A stretch of DNA of 14,940 bases. Origin: Flavobacteriales bacterium (GTDB lineage: Bacteria > Bacteroidota > Bacteroidia > Flavobacteriales > Weeksellaceae). Location: positions 1 through 14,940 of the forward strand of contig CAAGLV010000160.1 of assembly GCA_900770875.1 (NCBI GenBank), given 5' to 3'. The notes under the pieces were generated by a model. The model made no database searches, had not been told where the DNA came from, and worked only from the letters and a program-made list of their open reading frames with translations. This document shows positions 1 through 6,284 of the stretch, in pieces. Positions within the stretch are counted from its first letter, which is position 1, and the number at the start of each line of letters is the position of its first letter. Made by a program: the position numbers and the translations under genes.

Positions 1-82
1 AAGCAAAAAAATAAAGACAAAATAATGCTTAAATCGTGTTTTCTGATTTAATAAAAAGCAAATCATTGATTATCAATTAAAT

Positions 83-125
83 AAATTTGGTAACGGATTA
101 TAATCCGTTACCAAATTTTTGTTTT
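83..125 (+). terminator. 36-bp perfect palindrome with T-rich tail, probable terminator
   Basis: Positions 83-100 and 101-118 are exact reverse complements with no spacer, and the right arm runs into a T-rich stretch to 125. As RNA this folds into a long hairpin followed by a U-tract, the form of a rho-independent terminator on the plus strand, probably for a gene ending left of the window. A flush palindrome this long could also bind a dimeric protein, but the T-tract favours termination. No complete gene lies in positions 1-221. Confidence 0.7.
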
Positions 126-210
126 TAATGTTAAAATTTTAACTAAAATTACAGTAGTGTAAAAACGTAATTTGCTACGTATTATTTTATAAGCTTTAAT
201 CCTTTAACAA

Positions 211-326
211 AACACACAACTATGAAACACAAACTTTTATTCTTTTTTACCTTAATCACCACCTTTCTACAAGCTCAAGCATTTAACCAATACGATCGCC
301 TTTGGAGTACTTATGTGGGTGGAAAT
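211..326 (+). repeat. 5' direct repeat, copy 1 (paralogue leader and signal peptide)
   Basis: This 116-base segment recurs at 1957-2072 with a single difference (T at 275, C at 2021, synonymous). It spans 11 bases before the ATG plus the first 35 codons of both T9SS-cargo genes. The identity stops abruptly at 326/2072, after which the genes diverge strongly. Confidence 0.95.
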
Positions 327-1958
327 TCGGTAAATGGTGGAGAAATGATTAAAGACCAACAAGGCAATTTTATAATTACAGGAGGTATTGGAGTTATTAA
401 TCCAAATAGATACACCAACTATTTCCAATCTTTTGTTTATCCATCTACCTCTCCATTTCCTTATATAGAGAGTAATACAAATCATAGTTATATTGCTAAA
501 TTTTCGCCAGCAGGGATATTGATAAAATCTGGATATTTACCTTATACTATACATAATATCCACTTGGATAATCAGGGGAATATGATTATTTTAGGAACTA
601 CAAATAGGACCGATTTAGGTACAATTGGAACATGGTTTCCTCAGCTTTCATCTTCTTGGCGTCATCGTGGTTCTTTTATAACTAAAATAGATGATGAATT
701 TAACACCATTTGGACAAGTTATGTACCCTTTATAATACCTATTGACAGTGTTACAACTGATCAATATGGTAATATTTATGGGGTAACAAATACTGCTGAA
801 CGAGAAGGCTTATCTACGCCTGATACTTTTTCACCTCATTTCACTAGAGTTTTAAACGGGCATAGTAATCCTTTTAATGCTTTTATTTATAAACTAAATC
901 CTAATGGACAATTAATTTGGGGAACATATTACGGTTTATCAGAAGCTATAAGTATTAAATTAATTAATCACGAATTGTACATTCTACTTAATTATTCGAG
1001 TGATTTTGAAGAAGATTTTGCATATACCACCTCAAATGCTATTCAACAAACACCTGCATCAAATATTCTAGCAAAATTAAATGCTGAAAATGGGCAACGC
1101 ATCTATAGTACTTTTTTTGGGGAAGAGGAGAAACTTTATCTCGATTATTTAGCAGTTAATAATAATGCAATTTATGTTTCGGGATATACAGAAGCATTAT
1201 CATCTTCTACTAATTTAATAACACCTAATAGCTATCAACCCAATTATAGTGGCAATACAGATAATTATTTAGCAAAATTAGATCTTAATTTTAATCCAAT
1301 TTGGGGAACATACATTGGTGGAGATAGTTATGATTCTTGGTCCCAACGTATCGCTTTTCAAGGAGATCAAATTTATTTTCTTGGGAGCACAACAAGTAAC
1401 CATTTTATCCAAAGTCCAAATTCTTTTCGATTAACTAATGCAGGACTTTTGGACGCTTTTGTTATGAAATTTACTCCTGCTGGTCAGTTAACTTGGGGAA
1501 GTTTTTTTGGTGCTAATTTGAATGAATATGGGACAACTGTTATTCCTGTGGATGATGAAACATTTTATTTATCAGGAAATACAAGAAGTTTTAAAGATAT
1601 TACTACACCTAATTCACATCAACCTAATTACAGTTATTTACCTGATAATGGAGATTATGGACAACTTTTTTTAGCTAAATTCGGTCGAAATGATGATTTA
1701 AATACTTCGGATATTTCAACTTCTACGTTAAAACTCTATCCAAATCCAGCGAAAGATAAAGTGTACATCAAAGGATTTATTCATCAAGATTCGTGGATAG
1801 AAGTTTACAATTTAGTCGGACAAAAAGTAGTCACTCAAAAAGCGAAGAGTGGATTAACACAAGAAATTGATGTGCAGTTTTTACCAAAAGGAACTTACAT
1901 CATCAAAGCAACCGATATCAATGGTAAAGTATTTCAAGAGAAATTAATTATCCAATAA
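222..1958 (+). CDS. Secreted T9SS type A sorting domain protein with SBBP-like propeller repeats (copy 1)
   Basis: A 578-aa secreted protein. Residues 1-20 form a signal peptide: a lysine-bearing start, a phenylalanine/leucine-rich core and an AQA cleavage site. The body repeats a W-[ST/GT]-[YF]-x-G pattern near residues 27-34, 231-238, 359-366 and 423-430, followed by turns such as YLAKLD and FVMKFTPAGQLTW. This resembles the SBBP beta-propeller repeats common in Bacteroidetes exoproteins. From about residue 504 a YPNP motif (Y506) opens a domain ending in GTYIIKATD and KLIIQ, the type A sorting signal that is cleaved after transport across the outer membrane by the type IX system. The protein is therefore expected outside the cell or on its surface. 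Its ligand or activity cannot be read from the sequence, and no catalytic motif was seen. The ATG is well placed before the signal peptide. The next gene is a tandem paralogue 9 bases downstream. Confidence 0.9.
   Translation: MKHKLLFFFTLITTFLQAQAFNQYDRLWSTYVGGNSVNGGEMIKDQQGNFIITGGIGVINPNRYTNYFQSFVYPSTSPFPYIESNTNHSYIAKFSPAGILIKSGYLPYTIHNIHLDNQGNMIILGTTNRTDLGTIGTWFPQLSSSWRHRGSFITKIDDEFNTIWTSYVPFIIPIDSVTTDQYGNIYGVTNTAEREGLSTPDTFSPHFTRVLNGHSNPFNAFIYKLNPNGQLIWGTYYGLSEAISIKLINHELYILLNYSSDFEEDFAYTTSNAIQQTPASNILAKLNAENGQRIYSTFFGEEEKLYLDYLAVNNNAIYVSGYTEALSSSTNLITPNSYQPNYSGNTDNYLAKLDLNFNPIWGTYIGGDSYDSWSQRIAFQGDQIYFLGSTTSNHFIQSPNSFRLTNAGLLDAFVMKFTPAGQLTWGSFFGANLNEYGTTVIPVDDETFYLSGNTRSFKDITTPNSHQPNYSYLPDNGDYGQLFLAKFGRNDDLNTSDISTSTLKLYPNPAKDKVYIKGFIHQDSWIEVYNLVGQKVVTQKAKSGLTQEIDVQFLPKGTYIIKATDINGKVFQEKLIIQ
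1653..1958 (+). repeat. 3' direct repeat, copy 1 (T9SS sorting domain)
   Basis: The last 306 bases of the first paralogue match 3417-3722 with about 20 differences by hand count (roughly 93% identity) and no gap. They encode the end of the propeller and the whole C-terminal sorting domain. The flanking middle segments are much less alike. Confidence 0.9.
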
Positions 1959-2072
1959 CACACAACTATGAAACACAAACTTTTATTCTTTTTTACCTTA
2001 ATCACCACCTTTCTACAAGCCCAAGCATTTAACCAATACGATCGCCTTTGGAGTACTTATGTGGGTGGAAAT
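1957..2072 (+). repeat. 5' direct repeat, copy 2
   Basis: Second copy of the segment at 211-326, with 115 of 116 bases identical. Its first two bases are the last two of the stop codon of the preceding gene, so the duplicated unit carries only 9 to 11 bases of leader and no room for a separate promoter. Confidence 0.95.
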
Positions 2073-3722
2073 GGATTAATTTCTCCTTATACGGTAAAAG
2101 ATAATAGTGGTAATATCATTATTGCAGGACCAATAAATTATAATTCTATTTATCAACATCGCAATTATTTCCAAGGTTTTATTTATCCATCCGATAATCC
2201 TATGATGTATCAAACCAATGATTATCGAGTTTCATACATAGCTAAGTTTACGCCCAATGGAGAAATAATAAAATCAAGTTATCTTCCTTACGAAATTGAA
2301 GATATCGAAATAGATAATAATAATTTAATTGTTTTTGCTAACACTTTTCGTAGAGATTTAGGAACCTCTAATGTATGGTTAACAGAACCAATAGATGAAA
2401 GACCTAGTGGTTTAACTCGTTTAATTTCTAAACTAGATATAAATTTTAATACCATTTGGACAACTTATTTACCTATTACAAGTAATTGGAGTAATAATAT
2501 TACGATTGATGAAAATGGTGGTATTTATGGTACAGGAACAACAACTATAAATAATGGAATAACAACGGATGGTGTTTTTAATTCCGAGTTTACAATTTAT
2601 GATAACACTGAATATTTAAGTGATAATGGTTTGATTTTTAAATTAAATCAGAATGGACAATTGGTTTGGAGTACTTATTATGGAAATGGAAAACCAAATG
2701 ATATAATTTATTTTAATCAGAAATTATATATTATTTTACACCGAGTAAATTATTCATTAGCTGATAATTTTCCTTGGATTACATCAGATGCTTATCAAAC
2801 AACACCTGCTTTTTCTTTATTAACTCGCTTTAACGCAACTAATGGGCAACGAGAATTAGCAACATATTATGGTGAAGCAGAGAAATTATATTTAAATAGT
2901 ATCGTAATTACTAATAATGCAATTTATATCGCAGGAGATACAGACAGTCTGTCCAATCATACTTCATTTATTACACCAAACAGTTATCAAACAAATTATG
3001 GAGGTGGTTATACAGATTATTATTTAGCGAAACTAGACACTAACTTTAACCCAATCTGGGGAACGTATATAGGTGGTTCTGAAAATGAATTAACAAACGA
3101 ACAACAAAAAAATCTATATTTTAAAAATAATCATATTTATTTTACAGGTTATACTGAAACTACAAATTTACCATTAAGTGAAAATACATTTAGATCAACC
3201 AATGCTGGGAATTCAGATCTTTTAATGATGAAATTTAATTCCCATGGACAATTAGTTTGGGGAAGTTTTTATGGTAGTAATGGAATTGAAGATTTATCTA
3301 GTCTATTACCAATTGATGATGAAACTTTTTATTTAGCAGGACATACCGACAGTCCAAAAGATATTACTACAGCTAATACACATCAACAATATTATAGTTA
3401 TTTACCAGATAATGGCGATTATGGACAACTTTTTTTAGCTAAATTCGGTCGAAATGATGATTTAAGCACTTCAGACATTTCAACTTCTACGCTAAAAATC
3501 TATCCAAATCCAGCAAAAGATAAAGTGTACATCAAAGGATTTATTCATCAAGATTCGTGGATAGAAATTTACAATTTAGTCGGACAAAAAGTAGTTACTC
3601 AAAAAGCGAAGAGTGGATTAACACAAGAAATTGATATTCAGTTTTTACCAAAAGGAACTTACATCATCAAAGTAACCGACATCAACGGAAAGTCTTTTCA
3701 AGAGAAATTAATCATCCAATAA
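1968..3722 (+). CDS. Secreted T9SS type A sorting domain protein with SBBP-like propeller repeats (copy 2)
   Basis: A 584-aa tandem paralogue of the gene at 222-1958, starting 9 bases after its stop. Its first 35 residues are identical to copy 1 (signal peptide 1-20, AQA cleavage site). The body keeps the same architecture, with motifs such as NPIWGTYIGG, QLVWGSFYG and IDDETFYLAGHT, but many residues differ. The C-terminal domain from about residue 510 (YPNP at Y512) is again nearly identical and is a type A T9SS sorting signal. The tight spacing and the absence of a promoter indicate cotranscription with copy 1, and a terminator follows. Both products should be exported and displayed or released together. 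The molecular function is unknown. The conserved ends with divergent centre suggest a shared delivery module around a varying extracellular domain. Confidence 0.9.
   Translation: MKHKLLFFFTLITTFLQAQAFNQYDRLWSTYVGGNGLISPYTVKDNSGNIIIAGPINYNSIYQHRNYFQGFIYPSDNPMMYQTNDYRVSYIAKFTPNGEIIKSSYLPYEIEDIEIDNNNLIVFANTFRRDLGTSNVWLTEPIDERPSGLTRLISKLDINFNTIWTTYLPITSNWSNNITIDENGGIYGTGTTTINNGITTDGVFNSEFTIYDNTEYLSDNGLIFKLNQNGQLVWSTYYGNGKPNDIIYFNQKLYIILHRVNYSLADNFPWITSDAYQTTPAFSLLTRFNATNGQRELATYYGEAEKLYLNSIVITNNAIYIAGDTDSLSNHTSFITPNSYQTNYGGGYTDYYLAKLDTNFNPIWGTYIGGSENELTNEQQKNLYFKNNHIYFTGYTETTNLPLSENTFRSTNAGNSDLLMMKFNSHGQLVWGSFYGSNGIEDLSSLLPIDDETFYLAGHTDSPKDITTANTHQQYYSYLPDNGDYGQLFLAKFGRNDDLSTSDISTSTLKIYPNPAKDKVYIKGFIHQDSWIEIYNLVGQKVVTQKAKSGLTQEIDIQFLPKGTYIIKVTDINGKSFQEKLIIQ
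3417..3722 (+). repeat. 3' direct repeat, copy 2 (T9SS sorting domain)
   Basis: Second copy of the 306-base segment at 1653-1958, offset 1764 bases. About half of the roughly 20 differences change an amino acid only conservatively or not at all. The largest cluster lies in the GKVFQ/GKSFQ stretch just before the end. Confidence 0.9.
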
Positions 3723-3725
3723 CAT

Positions 3726-3759
3726 AAAATCCTCTTAGTTTTTGCTTAGAGGATTTTTT
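3726..3759 (+). terminator. Rho-independent terminator of the T9SS-cargo pair
   Basis: An arm at 3726-3735 pairs with 3748-3757 (AAAATCCTCT with AGAGGATTTT). The stem continues inward after one T-T mismatch through two more pairs to a short T-rich loop, and a T-run ends at 3759. It lies directly after the stop codon of the second paralogue. Confidence 0.85.
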
Positions 3760-3894
3760 ATAAATTTAAAACAAAATGGTTTAGATCGATTGATAGTAGA
3801 AAATAAAGTGTTTTTGCTTAAAGTACAATTCTTTGTAAATAAAATAGCACAACAAAAACCAATGATATAAGTTATAATATAAAACCATAAATAA

Positions 3895-4479
3895 TTGAAA
3901 AGTAACTATCAAAAATTATTAATTCAACAGCTCGAAAACGAAATAGGTTTACCAACCTTAAACGCAAAAGCAATTGCAAATTTGTATAAAGAGGAACAAA
4001 TTAATAAAGGCGATTTTATCATAAACCAAGAAGGCTATGCTAATAAAATTATTTTTTTGCACGAAGGCTATATCAGGTGTTATACCACAAATTTAGATAA
4101 AGAAATAACACATTGGGTTTATTGGAAAAATAGATGGGTTACAGATTTTCCTAGTTTTAAGAAATTTCGTGTTTCACCTTGGAGCTTCCAGGCATTAACA
4201 GATTGTGTTGTCCATTCGTTAACTTATAGCGATTATCTTAAAATTAAAGATTTAATGCCAACCTGGGATAATTTTGAGAACAAACTACTTTTTAAACTTT
4301 TTATGGCGTTAGAGCATCGCATCTTCACTTTTATATCGATGAATGCTACCGAGCGATACATGTATTTACACCAAGCACATCCTAATATTTTTAACGAAAT
4401 TCCGCTTATTTATCTTTCGTCTTTACTTAATATGACTCCCGAAACGTTAAGCCGAATCAGACGAAAAATGATTTCTTGA
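3895..4479 (+). CDS. Crp/Fnr-family transcriptional regulator
   Basis: A 194-aa protein with an N-terminal cyclic-nucleotide-binding-like beta-barrel (about residues 25-115, with INKGDFIINQEGYANKIIFL followed by GYIRCY) and a C-terminal helix-turn-helix at about 169-191 (IYLSSLLNMTPETLSRIRRK). This is the usual form of the Crp/Fnr-like regulators abundant in Bacteroidetes. The glycine-glutamate and arginine phosphate-binding signature of true cAMP receptors is not recognisable, and the four-cysteine Fnr cluster is absent (only C62 and C104). The effector is therefore unknown and may not be a nucleotide. The start is TTG at 3895: an in-frame stop sits immediately before it, and the first in-frame ATG lies far inside the domain, so TTG is the only start giving a whole protein. 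It stands alone, 63 bases before the acyl-CoA dehydrogenase gene, which it might control, though nothing in the sequence proves this. Confidence 0.85.
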   Translation: MKSNYQKLLIQQLENEIGLPTLNAKAIANLYKEEQINKGDFIINQEGYANKIIFLHEGYIRCYTTNLDKEITHWVYWKNRWVTDFPSFKKFRVSPWSFQALTDCVVHSLTYSDYLKIKDLMPTWDNFENKLLFKLFMALEHRIFTFISMNATERYMYLHQAHPNIFNEIPLIYLSSLLNMTPETLSRIRRKMIS

Positions 4480-4490
4480 TAAAAGTCAAG

Positions 4491-4519
4491 TTGTTACGCT
4501 TTTTTGTATTGTAAATTTA
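4491..4519 (+). promoter_or_regulatory. Candidate Bacteroidetes-type promoter for the acyl-CoA dehydrogenase gene
   Basis: TTG at 4491-4493, an 18-base spacer, then TAAATTTA at 4512-4519. This is close to the flavobacterial -33/-7 pattern TTG-N17-23-TAnnTTTG, with the last G replaced by A. It would start RNA about 20 bases before the ATG at 4543. The motif is short and the DNA AT-rich, so a chance match is possible. Confidence 0.35.
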
Positions 4520-4542
4520 GCTTTCATAAATACAAAACCACA

Positions 4543-5694
4543 ATGAAAAGCTTATTTTATACAGAAGAACACGAGTTATTTCGATCAACATTACAAGATT
4601 TTTTTAAAAAAGAAGTCATACCATATTTAGACCAATGGGAAAAAGAAGAAAAAGTAGACCGCAGCATCATTAAAAAGATGGGCGAAATGGGTTATTTAGC
4701 TTTGGAGGTCGACGAACAATATGGCGGACTTGGTTTAGATTACATGTACAGTGCAATCTTAAACGAAGAAATGGGAAAATTGGGTACGTTAGGATTTGGG
4801 ACAACAGTTTCTGTACATGCTTATTTAGCAATGAATTATTTATCGCACGGAGGATCAGATTTCTTAAAACAAAAATATTTAACACCAAGTGCTAAAGGAG
4901 AAATTATTGGATCGTTAGGGATGACGGAACCTTTTGCCGGATCAGATTTAAAAGCAATTCGTACAAACGCTGTTTTAGAGGGCGATTATTATATCATAAA
5001 CGGTTCAAAAACATTTATCTCGAATGCTTATTATGGTGATTATTGCGTGGTTGCAACAAAAACCGAAAACGGAATTTCGATGATCGTTGTCGATTTAAAT
5101 TCGGAAGGTGTAACTAAAAATAAATTAAATAAAGTAGGACTTAAATCGTCTGATACTGCCGAGTTAGGATTTAATAATGTAAAAGTGCCAAAAGAAAATT
5201 TAATCGGAATAGAAGGAAAAGGATTTTATTACATGATGGAAAGTTTACAAGTAGAACGCCTTACTTTAGCACAAGCCAATATCGGATTAATGCAATACGT
5301 ATTAGATATTACATTACAATATATTTCCGAGCGTAAAGCATTTGGACAAGCAATTAATAATTTTCAAGTAATGCGCCATAGCATTGCCGAAATGGCGAGC
5401 GATATCGAAGCTTGGAAACTTTTTACAGAACATACAAGCTATCGTTTATCAAAAGGCGAACATGTTGTTAAAGAATGTTCGATGCTTAAATTAAAAACAA
5501 GCGATTTAATTAACGATATTGTATACAAATGTTTACAGATGTTTGGTGGTTACGGATTTATAGAAGATTATCCAATCGCTCGTATTCATCGCGATGTTCG
5601 TGTACAGCCAATTTATGGCGGAACTTCAGAAATTATGAAAGAAATTATAGCCAAGATGGTTATTGAACAAAAATCATATTCAACTAGTTATTAA
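4543..5694 (+). CDS. Acyl-CoA dehydrogenase
   Basis: A 383-aa flavoenzyme of the acyl-CoA dehydrogenase family, of normal length. It would oxidise an acyl-CoA to the 2-enoyl-CoA using FAD and pass electrons to electron-transfer flavoprotein. Seen in order: an N-terminal helical domain; the middle-domain signature GSLGMTEPFAGSD followed by NGSKTFISNA; the helical C-terminal domain with ERKAFGQAINNFQ; and the end motif QMFGGYGFIEDYPIARIHRD...QPIYGGTSEIMKEI. The position that holds the catalytic glutamate in medium-chain enzymes is Gly359 (IYGGT). Instead Glu238 in VERLTLA sits where long-chain and isovaleryl-CoA dehydrogenases place their base. The family is clear; chain length or branched-chain substrate is not. 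ATG 4543 was chosen over an upstream TTG at 4504, which would add 13 residues unlike the family. No partner pathway genes adjoin it. Confidence 0.92.
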   Translation: MKSLFYTEEHELFRSTLQDFFKKEVIPYLDQWEKEEKVDRSIIKKMGEMGYLALEVDEQYGGLGLDYMYSAILNEEMGKLGTLGFGTTVSVHAYLAMNYLSHGGSDFLKQKYLTPSAKGEIIGSLGMTEPFAGSDLKAIRTNAVLEGDYYIINGSKTFISNAYYGDYCVVATKTENGISMIVVDLNSEGVTKNKLNKVGLKSSDTAELGFNNVKVPKENLIGIEGKGFYYMMESLQVERLTLAQANIGLMQYVLDITLQYISERKAFGQAINNFQVMRHSIAEMASDIEAWKLFTEHTSYRLSKGEHVVKECSMLKLKTSDLINDIVYKCLQMFGGYGFIEDYPIARIHRDVRVQPIYGGTSEIMKEIIAKMVIEQKSYSTSY

Positions 5695-5730
5695 CAGAAA
5701 AGCGAACTAATAAGTTCGCTTTTCTGTTAA
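5691..5730 (+). terminator. 18-bp perfect hairpin overlapping the stop codon
   Basis: Arms 5691-5708 and 5713-5730 are exact reverse complements around an AATA loop. The TAA stop of the acyl-CoA dehydrogenase (5692-5694) lies inside the left arm. There is no long T-run after the stem, though the right arm contains TTTT, so it may act as a terminator, a 3'-end stabiliser, or both. It insulates the efflux operon that follows. Confidence 0.65.
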
Positions 5731-5802
5731 ACATATATTAATTATTAAAATTTAAAAAGGCTTAAGTTTATATAAAAAATTAAATTTATGTAAATTAGCA
5801 GT

Positions 5803-6183
5803 ATGAAATCATGGGTGATTTATTTGGTAACATTTTTATATTTGTCAACCGCGACACAATTTTCGCAGTTGTACAAATTGCCTGTGTTTATCAGTCACTT
5901 TATCGAGCATAATCAAGGAGGAAATTTTTTCGATGAAATGGAAAAATTTATTGTTCATCATTATGGCGGACACGAAATGGATGATGATTGGGAAACCGAT
6001 CAAAAATTACCATTTATAAAAGTTACCAATTCGCATATCGATTTTTTCTTTTCTCCAATTAAAACGTTTCATGCGTTGCGCATAGATAAAGCGATTTCTA
6101 CCATTTCCTATAAATATTTTAATGAGAATAATTTATATTCACATTATTTAAATTCTATCTGGCAGCCGCCAAAACAAGCGTAA
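5803..6183 (+). CDS. Small exported protein at the head of a metal efflux operon
   Basis: A 126-aa protein whose function I do not know. Residues about 4-17 are hydrophobic (WVIYLVTFLYLSTA) and look like a signal peptide or membrane anchor, so the rest is probably periplasmic. The mature part has several histidines (H32, H36, H52, H53, H57, H78, H90), an acidic EMDDDWETD stretch at 58-66 and a KLPF motif at 68-71. A small protein of this type, with KLP and HY motifs and scattered histidines, is often found just upstream of CzcA/CusA-like pumps in Bacteroidetes. That is recollection, not a search result. It lies 101 bases before the pump gene on the same strand. A role in periplasmic metal binding or sensing is inference from the histidines and the location. 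The ATG at 5803 precedes the hydrophobic segment directly. Confidence 0.7.
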   Translation: MKSWVIYLVTFLYLSTATQFSQLYKLPVFISHFIEHNQGGNFFDEMEKFIVHHYGGHEMDDDWETDQKLPFIKVTNSHIDFFFSPIKTFHALRIDKAISTISYKYFNENNLYSHYLNSIWQPPKQA

Positions 6184-6234
6184 GAAAATCTCTTTTTTAG
6201 AGAAGAATGCGATGTATTACTATGTCGTAATTTT

Positions 6235-6263
6235 TTGCTATATATCAGTATAGTATAAATTTA
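6235..6263 (+). promoter_or_regulatory. Candidate internal promoter before the RND pump gene
   Basis: TTG at 6235-6237, 18 bases, then TAAATTTA at 6256-6263. This is the same arrangement and spacing as at 4491-4519. It would let the pump and adaptor be transcribed apart from the small gene. TAAATTTA is common in DNA of this composition, so support is modest. Confidence 0.3.
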
Positions 6264-6284
6264 TTCATCTTTAATTTTCTTACG

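Noticed and set aside
1..51. Short open frame at the left edge, possibly the tail of an upstream gene
   Set aside because: Another frame also gives a plausible lysine-rich ending, and 17 codons are too few to decide. No coding call can be supported.
130..143. 14-bp palindrome of Gs, Cs, As and Ts (GTTAAAATTTTAAC) before the first T9SS gene
   Set aside because: It is almost entirely A/T, so a chance palindrome is likely, and nothing else marks it as an operator.
4504..4542. Upstream TTG start adding 13 residues to the acyl-CoA dehydrogenase
   Set aside because: The added residues do not fit the family N-terminus, and they overlap a candidate promoter. ATG 4543 gives a normal beginning.
6189..6203. 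Small hairpin (TCTCT/AGAGA) after the 126-aa gene
   Set aside because: It has only five base pairs and no T-run after it, so it is too weak to call a terminator in the middle of an operon.
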